This document shows, piece after piece, positions 18,663-27,712 of a DNA stretch of 64,000 nucleotides. Source of the stretch: Gammaproteobacteria bacterium (lineage in GTDB: Bacteria > Pseudomonadota > Gammaproteobacteria > Pseudomonadales > Azotimanducaceae); NCBI GenBank assembly GCA_005799745.1, contig SYFY01000192.1, positions 19,742-83,741 of the forward strand, given 5' to 3'. The notes beneath the pieces were generated by a model. It saw only the letters and a list, made by a program, of their open reading frames with translations. It did no database searches and was not told where the DNA came from. The position numbers and the translations under genes were made by a program. Within the stretch, counting starts at the first letter, position 1. The number at the start of each line of letters is the position of its first letter.

Positions 18663-19970
18663 GTGCAACAATCAGATGAACGCGTCACAGCGGGTAGCGT
18701 CGGCTTTCTCGCATTTCTAACGCTGCTCAACGTTATGAACTTCGTTGACCGGCAGCTGCTTGCCAGTTTCGCGAACTTCATCGTTCCGGATCTGGGCCTC
18801 ACCAATACTCAATTCGGCTTGCTCACAGGACTTGTCTTCCTGGTCTTCTATTCGACGATGGGGCTTTTCATGGGTGCGCTGGCGGACGTCTATAACCGCA
18901 CCAGGCTCATAGCCATTGGACTTGCGGCATGGAGTGCACTGACAGCGATCTCAGGCTTGGCGAAAGGGTTTGTGTCTCTGGCCATCCCCCGCATGTTCAT
19001 CGGCGTTGGTGAGTCGATCATGACGCCGACAGCGATGTCGTTGCTCGGCGACAAGTTTCCCAGTCGCCACCTGGGTCTTGCCTCGGGAATCTACTACATG
19101 GGTGTACCCATCGGGACTGGCTTGAGCCTCCTCATCGTGGGCTATCTTGGACCGGCCATTGGCTGGCGGAACTGCTTCTACCTTCTCGGTGCATTGGGCA
19201 TCTTGCTCGCCATCGTCATGTTGTTCTTCCGTGAACCCCCCCGAAGGCAAGTTAAAGGAGATGCCGCAGACGCACCTCGTCAGTCATTCAAACAACTCGC
19301 CGATCAACTGAAGTTCGCCCTTAAGAATTGCCCTGCGCTGGTCCTCACTATTTCAGGAGGCGTGTGTTTCCACTTCATCCTCGGTGCAGCGACCTTTGAC
19401 CAACTCTGGTATGTCGAAGAACGTGGTTTTGACCGCGCAGAGATCGCCCGCATGACCGGATGGATCGGTATGGCCGGTGGCATTCTCGGCAATCTCTTTG
19501 GTGGTGCCGGTGGTGATTACTTCCTGCGCCGCACAGGACTTGGCCGGCCGATGTTCCTGTTTTTCATCATGTTGATTCTTGCACCGATCAACGTCGCCTA
19601 TCGCCTCGTCGATGGCGACAGCATCTGGTTCTGGATCGGTGTGTTCACCGGTTTCTTCCAGCTGGGATGTTTCTATGGGCCGACATTCTCCACGGTGCAG
19701 GAACTCGCGCCGGTGAAGATTCGTGCCACGGTCGTTGCCTTCCTGATCCTCACACTCAACTTCGTTGGGCTCGGTGTGGGCGTCACGACGGGAGGGTTTA
19801 CGGTCGATCTCATGGCCGAGCGTGGTGTGGCCGAGCCTTACACCTGGACGCTTTTGACGTTCACCTTGTTGTCGTTGATCGCGATTCCGTTGTTCTATGT
19901 TGCGGGCCGACGATTCAAGGCCGATAAGGCGCGTATTGAAGCACTGATTGAAGCCCGCTCCGTTGGGTAA
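18663..19970 (+). CDS. MFS transporter
   Basis: A 435-residue protein with about 12 hydrophobic helices and the MFS loop motif after helix 2 ('GALADVYNRTRLIAIG'). The start 'FLTLLNVMNFVDRQLL' with Asp in helix 1 is typical of the sugar-phosphate/anion:cation-symporter-like MFS proteins often found beside acid catabolism genes. GTG 18663 has a GGGGAGGA ribosome site 4 bases upstream, so it is preferred to the frame starting at 18615. Its position after glcDEF could suggest glycolate or another organic acid as cargo, which is speculative. Confidence 0.85.
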   Translation: MQQSDERVTAGSVGFLAFLTLLNVMNFVDRQLLASFANFIVPDLGLTNTQFGLLTGLVFLVFYSTMGLFMGALADVYNRTRLIAIGLAAWSALTAISGLAKGFVSLAIPRMFIGVGESIMTPTAMSLLGDKFPSRHLGLASGIYYMGVPIGTGLSLLIVGYLGPAIGWRNCFYLLGALGILLAIVMLFFREPPRRQVKGDAADAPRQSFKQLADQLKFALKNCPALVLTISGGVCFHFILGAATFDQLWYVEERGFDRAEIARMTGWIGMAGGILGNLFGGAGGDYFLRRTGLGRPMFLFFIMLILAPINVAYRLVDGDSIWFWIGVFTGFFQLGCFYGPTFSTVQELAPVKIRATVVAFLILTLNFVGLGVGVTTGGFTVDLMAERGVAEPYTWTLLTFTLLSLIAIPLFYVAGRRFKADKARIEALIEARSVG

Positions 19971-20015
19971 AAGGCAGCGCAAAAGTTGGCGCAGAAGTTG
20001 GCATAGACGATTGGC

Positions 20016-20867
20016 GTGAACATTGTTCGCTTAACGTCGGCGCTCACTACCCGAGGACACGTGGAATCCCTCGGTGAAGTGTTCGCCGTGTTCGATGCTC
20101 GCACCCAGGACTCCGGTAACGTGTCCTTCGGTGTGCAACAGGGTGATCAACGCTGGTTTGCCAAGTCGGCGGGTGATCCGAAGATCGACGTAGTCGGATC
20201 AACGTTTGTCGAACGTGTTGAGCGCTTAAGAAACGCCATCGTTGTCTCTGAATCGGCTCAGCATGCCACTCGACCACGTCTTCAGCAGTTGATCGAATGT
20301 GCCGATGGACCGCTCTTGATCAGTGAGTGGGTGCAGGGTGAGTTGATCCGTGTGCCTTCATCAGAACGAGCGAATCCTGCAGGTCCTTTCGCTCGTTTCC
20401 GCGCGCTCCCGCCCAAAGAGATCGAATTGGCACTGGATGCACTCTTTGATCTTCATCTTCAGCTCGCAGCAGCCGGATGGATCGCCGAAGACTTCTACGA
20501 CGGTTGCCTGATCTACGACTTCGCGCAGATGCGTCTTCACGTGATCGACCTCGATGGTTATCACCACGGGCCGATCACCAACACCACGGGTCGCAGGTTT
20601 GGATCTTCGCGATTCATGGCACCGGAAGAATTCGAACTGGGGGCGCTCATCAATGAACGCACAACGGTTTTCAATCTTGGACGGATGATCTCTGAGCTCT
20701 ATCCAGGTGCTTCGGATGCGATACGCGAGACTGCGTCGACCGCGTGCGAACCTTTACCAAAGAACCGATTCGCAAGCGTTGGCGCGTTTGTTAGAGCGTG
20801 GAGAACGGCGATAGGATCTAACGACCCTCAGGGGAATAACGGCCTTCAGGGGAATAGAGCGCTCTGA
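20016..20867 (+). CDS. protein-kinase-like protein
   Basis: A 283-residue protein with features of a divergent protein kinase or phosphotransferase fold: a lysine-containing strand ('QRWFAKSAG'), 'LLISEWVQGELI' as a hinge-like segment, 'AAAGWIAEDFYDGCLIYDF' in the catalytic-loop position, 'HVIDLDGYHHGP' in the metal-binding position and 'GSSRFMAPEE', which resembles the APE motif of Ser/Thr kinases. Substrate and activity are not known. GTG 20016 is the likely start. Its 3' end overlaps the convergent lipoprotein gene by 50 bases over an 18-bp tandem repeat. Confidence 0.6.
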   Translation: MNIVRLTSALTTRGHVESLGEVFAVFDARTQDSGNVSFGVQQGDQRWFAKSAGDPKIDVVGSTFVERVERLRNAIVVSESAQHATRPRLQQLIECADGPLLISEWVQGELIRVPSSERANPAGPFARFRALPPKEIELALDALFDLHLQLAAAGWIAEDFYDGCLIYDFAQMRLHVIDLDGYHHGPITNTTGRRFGSSRFMAPEEFELGALINERTTVFNLGRMISELYPGASDAIRETASTACEPLPKNRFASVGAFVRAWRTAIGSNDPQGNNGLQGNRAL

Positions 20868-21345
20868 TCCGCTCTGCCTCGGCGTGATTCCCGACCTGTT
20901 CCTCAAAAGCCGCCACTGCGAGCCACGCGGACCGTTGCCAATCGGGTCGGTTGCCGGCCAGTGCAGTCGCGCGGTTCGCGTATTGCCGGGCGGGATTCAC
21001 ACGCCCGTCTCGAAGGTAGGCCACCGACAATCGAGCCCACAGATCAGCGTTTCGACCATCAATGCGAATGGCGCGTTCGAGCGCCGCGATGGCATTACGA
21101 TGATCACCCTTAAGCGACGCTTTCTGGCTCCCTTCAACCAAGGCTTGTGTGGCCTCGCTTAAGGGGGGTGGCGTGGGTTGAGGGGGAACCACCGGCAAGG
21201 CGGGTGGTGCCGTTTCTGGTGTTGATCGTTCCGTAATCGGTGGCGGCGTTGTTACCTGCGGACGATTCGGTGCCTGCGGCTGAGGCGAAGGTGCGATCAT
21301 GCATCCAGTGAGCAGAAACAATACGAACAGGAGCAAGTAGTTCAT
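20818..21345 (-). CDS. TPR lipoprotein, probable PBP1b activator (LpoP-like)
   Basis: A 175-residue lipoprotein: signal 'MNYLLLFVLFLLTGC' with lipobox LTGC, a long Pro/Thr-rich linker (about residues 16-65) to cross the periplasm, then tetratricopeptide repeats ('HRNAIAALERAIRIDGRNADLWARLSVAYL'). Its ATG overlaps the mrcB stop in an ATGA. In Pseudomonas aeruginosa a TPR lipoprotein next to the PBP1b gene, LpoP, activates that synthase. The same layout and architecture make this the natural call. The C-terminus carries a short duplication (YSPEGR twice) caused by an 18-bp tandem repeat. Confidence 0.75.
   Translation of the reverse strand: MNYLLLFVLFLLTGCMIAPSPQPQAPNRPQVTTPPPITERSTPETAPPALPVVPPQPTPPPLSEATQALVEGSQKASLKGDHRNAIAALERAIRIDGRNADLWARLSVAYLRDGRVNPARQYANRATALAGNRPDWQRSAWLAVAAFEEQVGNHAEAERIRALYSPEGRYSPEGR
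20819..20854. repeat. 18-bp tandem duplication across two convergent gene ends
   Basis: Two near-identical 18-bp units (AACGACCCTCAGGGGAAT and AACGGCCTTCAGGGGAAT, two mismatches) lie in the overlap of the kinase-like and lipoprotein genes. The unit length keeps both frames open and extends both proteins by six residues. Confidence 0.75.
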
Positions 21346-23666
21346 CGATTGTCCCAAAATGGCCAACGCCAACCTTCTTCCGATTGGCTTTCAGGTGCTT
21401 CGATACCACAGCCTTCCTTGTACGGCAAAGTTTCTGGTTCGGTAACAGGAATACGCACGGTGACCGCGCAATGCGGCGCTGCGAGTAGACCACTGTTGTA
21501 CTCTACATAACGAACCTGTGAATCATCCTCGTGGGTGATTGCTTCGACACCGAGGTCAGCGAAGATCGGGTCCCACAACGTGAGTGCACCGTTGGCGCCG
21601 GCGAGTCCGGTCGCCTTATTGTCATCCCGTCCGATCCAGACGATTCCCACCTTGCGGGCGTCGAAGCCGGCAAACCAACTGTCACGAAAATCGTTGGTGG
21701 TGCCCGTTTTCCCCGCCACACCTTTGCCCGCATGGCGTGAACCACGTCCGGTGCCGAGCGTCATGCCGGCTTGCAATACCCACGTCATTGCATCGGCATG
21801 CGCAGGCTCAAGGGCTTTCTCCAGTTCAAAGGGTTGCTGATACAGCGTCTCACCTTCTTCGGTGACGACGGATGTCACCGCTTTAACTTGCGTGCGGAAT
21901 CCGCCGTTGGCGATGGACGCATACAAGCGTGCTACGTCGAGAGGTGACATGGATTCCGCGCCAAGCACAAACGATGGGTTGGGATTCGTCGCTTTGATGC
22001 CCGTCATACGGCCGTAGAGATTGAGAATGCGGTCCATGCCGACGTGTTGTGAAAGTCGAACGGTGCCGAGGTTCAAAGAGTTGCCGAGCATCTTCACGAT
22101 CGGCACTGGACCGTGGACCTTGCCGTCGTAGTTCTTCGGCGTCCAGCTCTTGTTGCGAGAGAGGGGCACAGTGATCGGTGCATCATCGATCACTTCAACC
22201 AATTGCCAACCCTCTTCGAGTGCACCGAGTACAACCAGTGGTTTCATCAAGGAACCCACGGGACGTGTTCCGTTGGTGGCTCTGTTAAAACCTTCGAAGC
22301 CGGCTTCGCGTCCACCGGCGAGTGCCAGGAGTTCACCGGTCTGCACATCAAGGATGACCACGGCGGCTTCGAGCTTCTCGATCTTGCGGTTCTTTTCCAG
22401 CGTGGTAAGTCGTTCAGCGATGTGGCGTTGGATGCTCTCCTGCAAGCGTGGTTGGAGTGTCGAAAAAACACGCAGCCCTTTTGAGGCGAGGTCTTCACGG
22501 CTGTAGTTCTGCACCAGTGAAGCGCGGACCACGTCCATAAATGCGGGGTAATAACGTCCGCCGCGGCGTTGTTTACGCGTCACACCGAGGGGTTCAGCAA
22601 TTTCCTCAGCAGCGGTGGTGGCATCGATCAAACCGTCTTGGAGAAACGTATCGAGCACACGGTTACGTCGCTCGAGCGCGCGGTCTGGAAAACGGAACGG
22701 GTCGTAATAGGAGGGCCCACGAATGATGGCGATGAGTGTGGCGATCTCGTGTGGCGCGAGTTCGTTCAGTGGCCGGTTGAAGTAGAATTGGGCACCGAGG
22801 CCAAAGCCGTGAATTGCGCGATTGCCACTCTGCCCGAGGAAGATCTCATTGATGTAAGCGTTGAGCAGGTCTTCTTTGGAAAACCGTGCTTCGAGCACGA
22901 TGGCCATGGCGAGTTCGTGCAACTTGCGTTTGATGGTGCGACTGTTGTCGAGGAAATAACTCTTTACGAGTTGCTGGGTCAGGGTACTGCCACCTTGTGC
23001 GACTTCACCGGCGGTGATGTTGGCCCATACGGCGCGTGAGATGCCCTTGATGCTAAACCCGATGTGAGTATCAAACGACTTGTCTTCGACGGCCTTGAGC
23101 CCTTCCTTGAGCAGTGGCGGGACATCTTCCGGGTTCAAGACGACGCGGTCTTCTCCATGAGAGGGGAAGAAGCTGCCGATGAGGGGTGGGTCGAGGCGAA
23201 CCAATGGAACGGCATGACCTCCGCCCGTGGTGATATCGACGATGCCGTGAGTGCGAAACTGCACTTCAATGCGATCTGCGGCGCGTAGTTCATCATCAAA
23301 GCGGAATTCACGCAGAAACACCGCGACAGTCTCCCCTGTGACAGTGAACGAACCCGGCAGTCGCGGACTGCGAGCGCTCATATAACCGCTGCGCTCGAGC
23401 TCGGCGAGGAACTCCCTCTGCGTCAACGGGCTGCCTGTGTAAAGCTCAACAGGTGCGGCATAAACCTGCGCCGGCAGCGACCAACGCCGCCCCTCAAAGA
23501 CGTCGGTTAGCGTGCGGTCGAGGTACCAGAGGTAGCCCAGCGCAAGAGCCGCGAGCACCAGGCCAACTACGGCAAACAACCAGAAGAGGCGTTTAAGCCA
23601 ACCCATGGGTGCAGGTTGACGCGCGCGACCTGTGCCGTAGCGATTGGCGTTACGGCGAGGTGGCAT
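21342..23666 (-). CDS. mrcB: penicillin-binding protein 1B
   Basis: A 774-residue class A penicillin-binding protein that polymerises and cross-links peptidoglycan. A single N-terminal membrane helix follows a basic tail. The glycosyltransferase domain has 'EDKSFDTHIGFS' and 'GGSTLTQQLVK'. The transpeptidase has the active-site SxxK in 'GSLMKP', the SxN in 'GNSLNLG' and 'KTGTT'. A UB2H-like region ('FRTHGIVDI...') lies before the glycosyltransferase, which marks PBP1b rather than PBP1a. The downstream gene is the probable lipoprotein activator, joined by an ATGA overlap. Confidence 0.93.
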   Translation of the reverse strand: MPPRRNANRYGTGRARQPAPMGWLKRLFWLFAVVGLVLAALALGYLWYLDRTLTDVFEGRRWSLPAQVYAAPVELYTGSPLTQREFLAELERSGYMSARSPRLPGSFTVTGETVAVFLREFRFDDELRAADRIEVQFRTHGIVDITTGGGHAVPLVRLDPPLIGSFFPSHGEDRVVLNPEDVPPLLKEGLKAVEDKSFDTHIGFSIKGISRAVWANITAGEVAQGGSTLTQQLVKSYFLDNSRTIKRKLHELAMAIVLEARFSKEDLLNAYINEIFLGQSGNRAIHGFGLGAQFYFNRPLNELAPHEIATLIAIIRGPSYYDPFRFPDRALERRNRVLDTFLQDGLIDATTAAEEIAEPLGVTRKQRRGGRYYPAFMDVVRASLVQNYSREDLASKGLRVFSTLQPRLQESIQRHIAERLTTLEKNRKIEKLEAAVVILDVQTGELLALAGGREAGFEGFNRATNGTRPVGSLMKPLVVLGALEEGWQLVEVIDDAPITVPLSRNKSWTPKNYDGKVHGPVPIVKMLGNSLNLGTVRLSQHVGMDRILNLYGRMTGIKATNPNPSFVLGAESMSPLDVARLYASIANGGFRTQVKAVTSVVTEEGETLYQQPFELEKALEPAHADAMTWVLQAGMTLGTGRGSRHAGKGVAGKTGTTNDFRDSWFAGFDARKVGIVWIGRDDNKATGLAGANGALTLWDPIFADLGVEAITHEDDSQVRYVEYNSGLLAAPHCAVTVRIPVTEPETLPYKEGCGIEAPESQSEEGWRWPFWDNR

Positions 23667-23728
23667 AGGCTCCCGTTGGGCAGGTAGGGATTGGTTTCAT
23701 TATTGTCCGACGATAAACGGAAGGTGGG

Positions 23729-24379
23729 TCAGACTCGGGTCTGTTCCGATGGCTTTGATTGGGTCATGCCAAACCAACTACCGATGCGGCGGAGCACTGT
23801 GCGGATGCCTCGAATCAGTTTTGGCAACAGCAGGCAGGCGATCAGGATGAAAACCGCAAAAACCCCCAGGAACACCACAGGATACTGGAAAACCGTCCAC
23901 AAACCGCCGAGCACCATGGCGTCTTCGGTGAACGAAGCGGCCCAGTTGGAGAGCGGCTCGGGAGATGTGTTGATCATCGCCCTGGAACTCGCCTTGGTGG
24001 CATGAGTTGCTGCAGTGATCGTGCCGCCGATGATGCCCGCTGCGACCATCAGTGCAGGATCGACTTCGCCAACAGCACCTGCGGCGAGCACGGCTCCAGC
24101 GGGAATGCGGATGAAGGTGTGCAGCGCGTCCCAGAAACTGTCGACGCCTGGAATCTTGTCCATGAAGAACTGCACGACAAACATGACCAGGGATGCGCCA
24201 ATGACCATCGGGTCCTGCACGACTTCAAGGGTGGAGGGCAGATCGACATAGCCGAACGAGCCCGCGAGACCGAGTGCCGCGAGCACCGCGTAGACGTTGA
24301 TACCACTTGCCCAGGCGACGCCGGCCGAAAGGGCTAAGGTTTGTAGAAGATCCTGGATTTCCAACGTATAGCTCCACAA
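23729..24379 (-). CDS. DUF4126 membrane protein
   Basis: A 216-residue membrane protein with several hydrophobic, Gly/Ala-rich helices, beginning with 'LALSAGVAWASGINVYA' and containing 'FFMDKIPGVDSFWDALHTFIRIPAGA', the DUF4126 signature. The function of the family is unknown. The start could be TTG 24379 or a second TTG about 15 bases downstream. It lies divergent from the riboswitch-controlled TonB receptor. Confidence 0.78.
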   Translation of the reverse strand: MWSYTLEIQDLLQTLALSAGVAWASGINVYAVLAALGLAGSFGYVDLPSTLEVVQDPMVIGASLVMFVVQFFMDKIPGVDSFWDALHTFIRIPAGAVLAAGAVGEVDPALMVAAGIIGGTITAATHATKASSRAMINTSPEPLSNWAASFTEDAMVLGGLWTVFQYPVVFLGVFAVFILIACLLLPKLIRGIRTVLRRIGSWFGMTQSKPSEQTRV

Positions 24380-24484
24380 GTTGCGGGTGGTCCTTCACGA
24401 CCACTCACACTGTCCCATCTTCATGCTCTTGTCAGACCGATGAACGAATCCTGAAGACATTGTACGAGCAGGCTCGTATACTTT

Positions 24485-24596
24485 CTCCCGCCTAAGGGGT
24501 GGCCAACTGGCCTGAGACGCATCTGCGGACCCTTTGAACCTGATCCGGTTGACACCGGCGTAGGGATAGGTGATGTGAGTCGACTCCTTAGGCCCC
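24485..24596 (+). promoter_or_regulatory. TPP riboswitch (THI element)
   Basis: The conserved thiamine-pyrophosphate aptamer core is present: GGGGTGGCC ... GGCCTGAGACGC ... ACCCTTTGAACCTGATC, then CCGGTTGACACCGGCGTAGGGA. GCCTAAGG at 24490-24497 can pair with CCTTAGGC at 24586-24593, closing the aptamer or forming the switching stem just upstream of the ribosome site GGAG at 24605. This predicts that TPP turns off the TonB receptor downstream. Confidence 0.93.
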
Positions 24597-24615
24597 ATTT
24601 CGCTGGAGCCGATTC

Positions 24616-26664
24616 ATGAGAATGTCCCGCCCCTTTGTCTGTTTTACGTGTTTCCTCACGACGTCTTTTTCACCTGCTTTTGCGGTTGAAGAAGACATTG
24701 AGGAGATCGTCGTGCGCGCCGAACTGCGCGATGTTGAACTCATGAATCTCGCCGCCAGCGTGTCCGTGCTCCGTCCCGATGACCGTCGCGATGTCGTTGA
24801 ACACCTCGAGCAGACGCTCGGCCGCATCGCCAATGTCAATTTTTCATCAGGCTCCTCGCGTGCCCGATATCTGCAGATTCGTGGCATCGGCGAAACTGGG
24901 CAGTTTGCTGAGCCCCTGAATGCGTCCGTTGGCATCGTACTCGATGGTGTGGATCTTTCCGGCGTAGGCGGCGCGGTGACGACTTACGATATCGAACAGA
25001 TCGAAGTGTTCCGTGGGCCTCAAGGCACCTTGTACGGGGCCAATGCCCTATCCGGTCTCGTGAACGTTGTGAGTGCCGCGCCTACGGAGACGTTCTTAAT
25101 GCGAGTGGATGCTGACGCGGGCAACAAAGGCGCTTGGGGTCTCGGAGGAGTCCTTTCCGGACCGTTAACGGATAACGTCGGCGTTCGCCTCTCCGTGCAT
25201 CAACACAACGATGATGGCTTCCTGCGTAATGATTTCCTTGATCGCGACGATACCAACCGTCGAAAGGAGACGACAGTCCGAGGGCGGCTCGCCTGGTCTA
25301 TGGAAAACACTGACGTTCATCTCACCGGCGGCCTCGTGGATATCGACAACCGCTACGACGCCTTTTCACTCGACAATGACCGCCACACGTTTTCCGATCA
25401 ACCCGGCGAAGACACACAGGAGTCCGCATTCGGGAGCATCCGCCTACAACATCAATTCGATGACGATGTGACCTTCGAAACTACGGTTGCCCACGTTGGT
25501 TCAGAGATCGGTTACGGCTACGACGAAGATTGGACGTTTGAGGGGTTTCATCCGGATGGCTATTCCTCCACAGATCACTACGCCCGTGATTGGGACACGA
25601 CGACGTTGGATCTACGGGTGTTGTCGCAAGCTGATGATCGCGGCGTTGGCTGGGTGGTTGGTCTATATGCGCTTTCTCAGGAAGTGGATCTGGTTCGCAC
25701 TTACACGTTTCTTGCCGCGCCCTATGCGAGTACCTACGAAATGGAGCGATATGCGGGTTATGGGGAGCTGACGTTTGATCTCACCGAACGATTGCGACTG
25801 GTCACGGGTTTACGCGCCGAGAGCCACAACTCAGAGTTCCAGGATTCGGAAGGTGTTGAGTTCGCGCCTGGCAATTCCATGCTCGGTGGGCGGTTGGTGC
25901 TGGAGTATCAAGGCGAATCAGCGCTTTTCTATGCGGGCCTCAATCGCGGCTACAAAGCAGGCGGCTTCAACACCAGCGGCACGCTCGATCAAGACCTTCG
26001 CACGTTTCAACCCGAGGTGCTGTGGAACCTTGAAGCTGGCATCAAGGGCGATCTTCTGGATGACCGGTTGAGCTTGCGCTTGGCGGTGTTTCAGATGGAG
26101 CGCAGGGATGTACAAGTCAGCACGTCCATTACACGTGTTCGCCCCGATGGCAGCGCGGAGTTCATTGATTTCATTGGTAATGCAGCGGAAGGGTTCAACC
26201 GCGGCGTTGAGATGGATTTCGAGTGGTCGCTGCATCCGCAGATCACGATGGATGGCTCCATTGGCCTCCTCGACACGGAATACCAGGATTTCATCAACGC
26301 GGAGGGCGAAATCCTTGATGGTCGTAAACAAGCCCATGCACCGGGTTGGCAGTTCCATGCCGGTATCGAGTATCAACCGCTCGACCGCTGGTTCATTCGC
26401 GTCGATACAGAAGGCAAGGACGAATTCTATTTTTCAGACAGCCACCGTGTGCGATCTGACGACTATGTTCTGTTGCACGCCTCAGCTGGGTATGTTGCAG
26501 AAAACTGGAAGCTGAGCGTCTGGGCCCGCAATCTCACCAACGAAGATGTACTCACGCGGGGGTTCTTCTTCGGCAATGATCCACGCGACGGCTACACCGC
26601 GAAGCGATATACCCAGCTCGGTGAACCTCGGCGGTATGGACTCACGTTTTCCTGGAGTCTGTGA
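24616..26664 (+). CDS. TonB-dependent receptor under TPP-riboswitch control (probable thiamine-type uptake)
   Basis: A 682-residue outer-membrane receptor: Sec signal ('MRMSRPFVCFTCFLTTSFSPAFA'), a TonB-box-like 'IEEIVVRAEL', a plug domain ('RYLQIRGIGETGQFA', 'IEQIEVFRGPQGTLYGANALSG') and a 22-strand-type barrel ending 'YGLTFSWSL'. The TPP riboswitch directly upstream strongly suggests that the cargo is thiamine, a thiamine phosphate or a precursor. Family membership is seen directly and the cargo is inferred. No other thi gene is visible nearby. It ends against a convergent dsbA-like gene with a shared hairpin. Confidence 0.92.
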   Translation: MRMSRPFVCFTCFLTTSFSPAFAVEEDIEEIVVRAELRDVELMNLAASVSVLRPDDRRDVVEHLEQTLGRIANVNFSSGSSRARYLQIRGIGETGQFAEPLNASVGIVLDGVDLSGVGGAVTTYDIEQIEVFRGPQGTLYGANALSGLVNVVSAAPTETFLMRVDADAGNKGAWGLGGVLSGPLTDNVGVRLSVHQHNDDGFLRNDFLDRDDTNRRKETTVRGRLAWSMENTDVHLTGGLVDIDNRYDAFSLDNDRHTFSDQPGEDTQESAFGSIRLQHQFDDDVTFETTVAHVGSEIGYGYDEDWTFEGFHPDGYSSTDHYARDWDTTTLDLRVLSQADDRGVGWVVGLYALSQEVDLVRTYTFLAAPYASTYEMERYAGYGELTFDLTERLRLVTGLRAESHNSEFQDSEGVEFAPGNSMLGGRLVLEYQGESALFYAGLNRGYKAGGFNTSGTLDQDLRTFQPEVLWNLEAGIKGDLLDDRLSLRLAVFQMERRDVQVSTSITRVRPDGSAEFIDFIGNAAEGFNRGVEMDFEWSLHPQITMDGSIGLLDTEYQDFINAEGEILDGRKQAHAPGWQFHAGIEYQPLDRWFIRVDTEGKDEFYFSDSHRVRSDDYVLLHASAGYVAENWKLSVWARNLTNEDVLTRGFFFGNDPRDGYTAKRYTQLGEPRRYGLTFSWSL

Positions 26665-26665
26665 A

Positions 26666-26696
26666 GGGCCGCCGCTTACTGAGCTGCGGCGCCTTT
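26666..26696. terminator. GC-rich hairpin followed by TTT
   Basis: GGCCGCCGC and GCGGCGCC pair around a ten-base loop, then TTT on the plus strand. It ends the TonB receptor gene and overlaps the last codons of the convergent dsbA-like gene. Confidence 0.5.
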
Positions 26697-27383
26697 CAGT
26701 TCCTTCTCAAGAAGGTGATCAACGACATCAAGCGCGATCTTCCGCGGTACGTCCGACTTGATCACGTATTTTCCGGCAACCACGATGGTCGGCACTGCCT
26801 GCACTTCATAACGGAGTTGCATGCGCTCCATTTGGCCGGCGGACCGGCGTATCGCAGATGAGTTAAAAGCTCTGGTGAATTCTTCAGCACTTACTCCCTT
26901 GCCATCAACGAACTCAGCCATCTCTTCGATGGAAAGGAACTGGCGATTCTGTTCGTGAATCGCCTTGAAGATACGCATGTGGTTTTGGTCGAGGACGCCG
27001 AGATCGGCGAGGGTGAGATAGGCTTGACCCAGCAATGCCCAAGAGGGGCTGAATGACACGGGTTGTCGACGGAAGTTGACGCCGGGAGGAAGACCATCCT
27101 CTACCCAATCGACGATCTGTGGATCGAAGTTGAAACAGTGGATACAGCCGTAGGAAAAGAACTCGATGACTTCGATGGTCTCCCCTGAATCGGCTTCAAC
27201 GGGATCCTTCAACAATACGTAGTGTTCCCCCTCGGTAAATTCGCCTTCCGTGAGTCCGGTCGTGTAAACCATTCCATAGAGGACCAGGGCGAGCGCAATC
27301 GCACCGACGAATGCGGCAACGCCGATTTGAATCTTGCGGATGTGGGTCGGGGTGGGTTCGTTTTTCTTCTTCATGGCGACCAT
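26676..27383 (-). CDS. DsbA-like thiol:disulfide oxidoreductase, membrane-anchored
   Basis: A 235-residue protein with an N-terminal membrane anchor ('IGVAAFVGAIALALVLYGMVY') and a DsbA-type thioredoxin fold. The active site is C-I-H-C ('FFSYGCIHCFNF') instead of the usual C-P-H-C, and the cis-proline loop 'VQAVPTIVV' is present. It should act in the periplasm on disulfide bonds. The dipeptide between the cysteines sets redox potential in this family, so the Ile is notable. ATG 27383 has AAGG upstream; ATG 27374 is possible. No dsbB is nearby. Confidence 0.88.
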   Translation of the reverse strand: MVAMKKKNEPTPTHIRKIQIGVAAFVGAIALALVLYGMVYTTGLTEGEFTEGEHYVLLKDPVEADSGETIEVIEFFSYGCIHCFNFDPQIVDWVEDGLPPGVNFRRQPVSFSPSWALLGQAYLTLADLGVLDQNHMRIFKAIHEQNRQFLSIEEMAEFVDGKGVSAEEFTRAFNSSAIRRSAGQMERMQLRYEVQAVPTIVVAGKYVIKSDVPRKIALDVVDHLLEKELKGAAAQ

Positions 27384-27451
27384 TGGCGACCTTTTCACGT
27401 GTCAAAAAATGCGGAGTGCTGTGTTATCCGCGCCGCCGTTATACTTCCTGC

Positions 27452-27706
27452 ATGAGCGAACGATATCAACTCTTCAAATACGACAGCTGCCCATTCTGCC
27501 GGCGCGTCATGCGGTTTCTTGAAGGAACGAGCATCGACGTGACCCTGCGGGACATTCACCGTGAATCCGGCGCGATGCAGGAATTGATGCATGGTGGTGG
27601 CCGGACCATGGTGCCGTGCCTGCAGATCGAGCGGGAGACCGGTGTCGAGTGGATGTATGAATCTCTCGACATCATCGCCTATCTCGAGGCGAAACAGGCC
27701 TCCTGA
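27452..27706 (+). CDS. glutaredoxin
   Basis: An 84-residue thioredoxin-fold protein with the dithiol motif C-P-F-C at residues 13-16 ('YDSCPFCRRVMRFLE'), a cis-proline segment 'GRTMVPCLQI' and 'MYESLDIIAYLE'. It is the size of a free glutaredoxin. It would reduce disulfides or glutathione adducts in the cytoplasm. It is divergent from the dsbA-like gene. Confidence 0.88.
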   Translation: MSERYQLFKYDSCPFCRRVMRFLEGTSIDVTLRDIHRESGAMQELMHGGGRTMVPCLQIERETGVEWMYESLDIIAYLEAKQAS

Positions 27707-27712
27707 CCCGCT

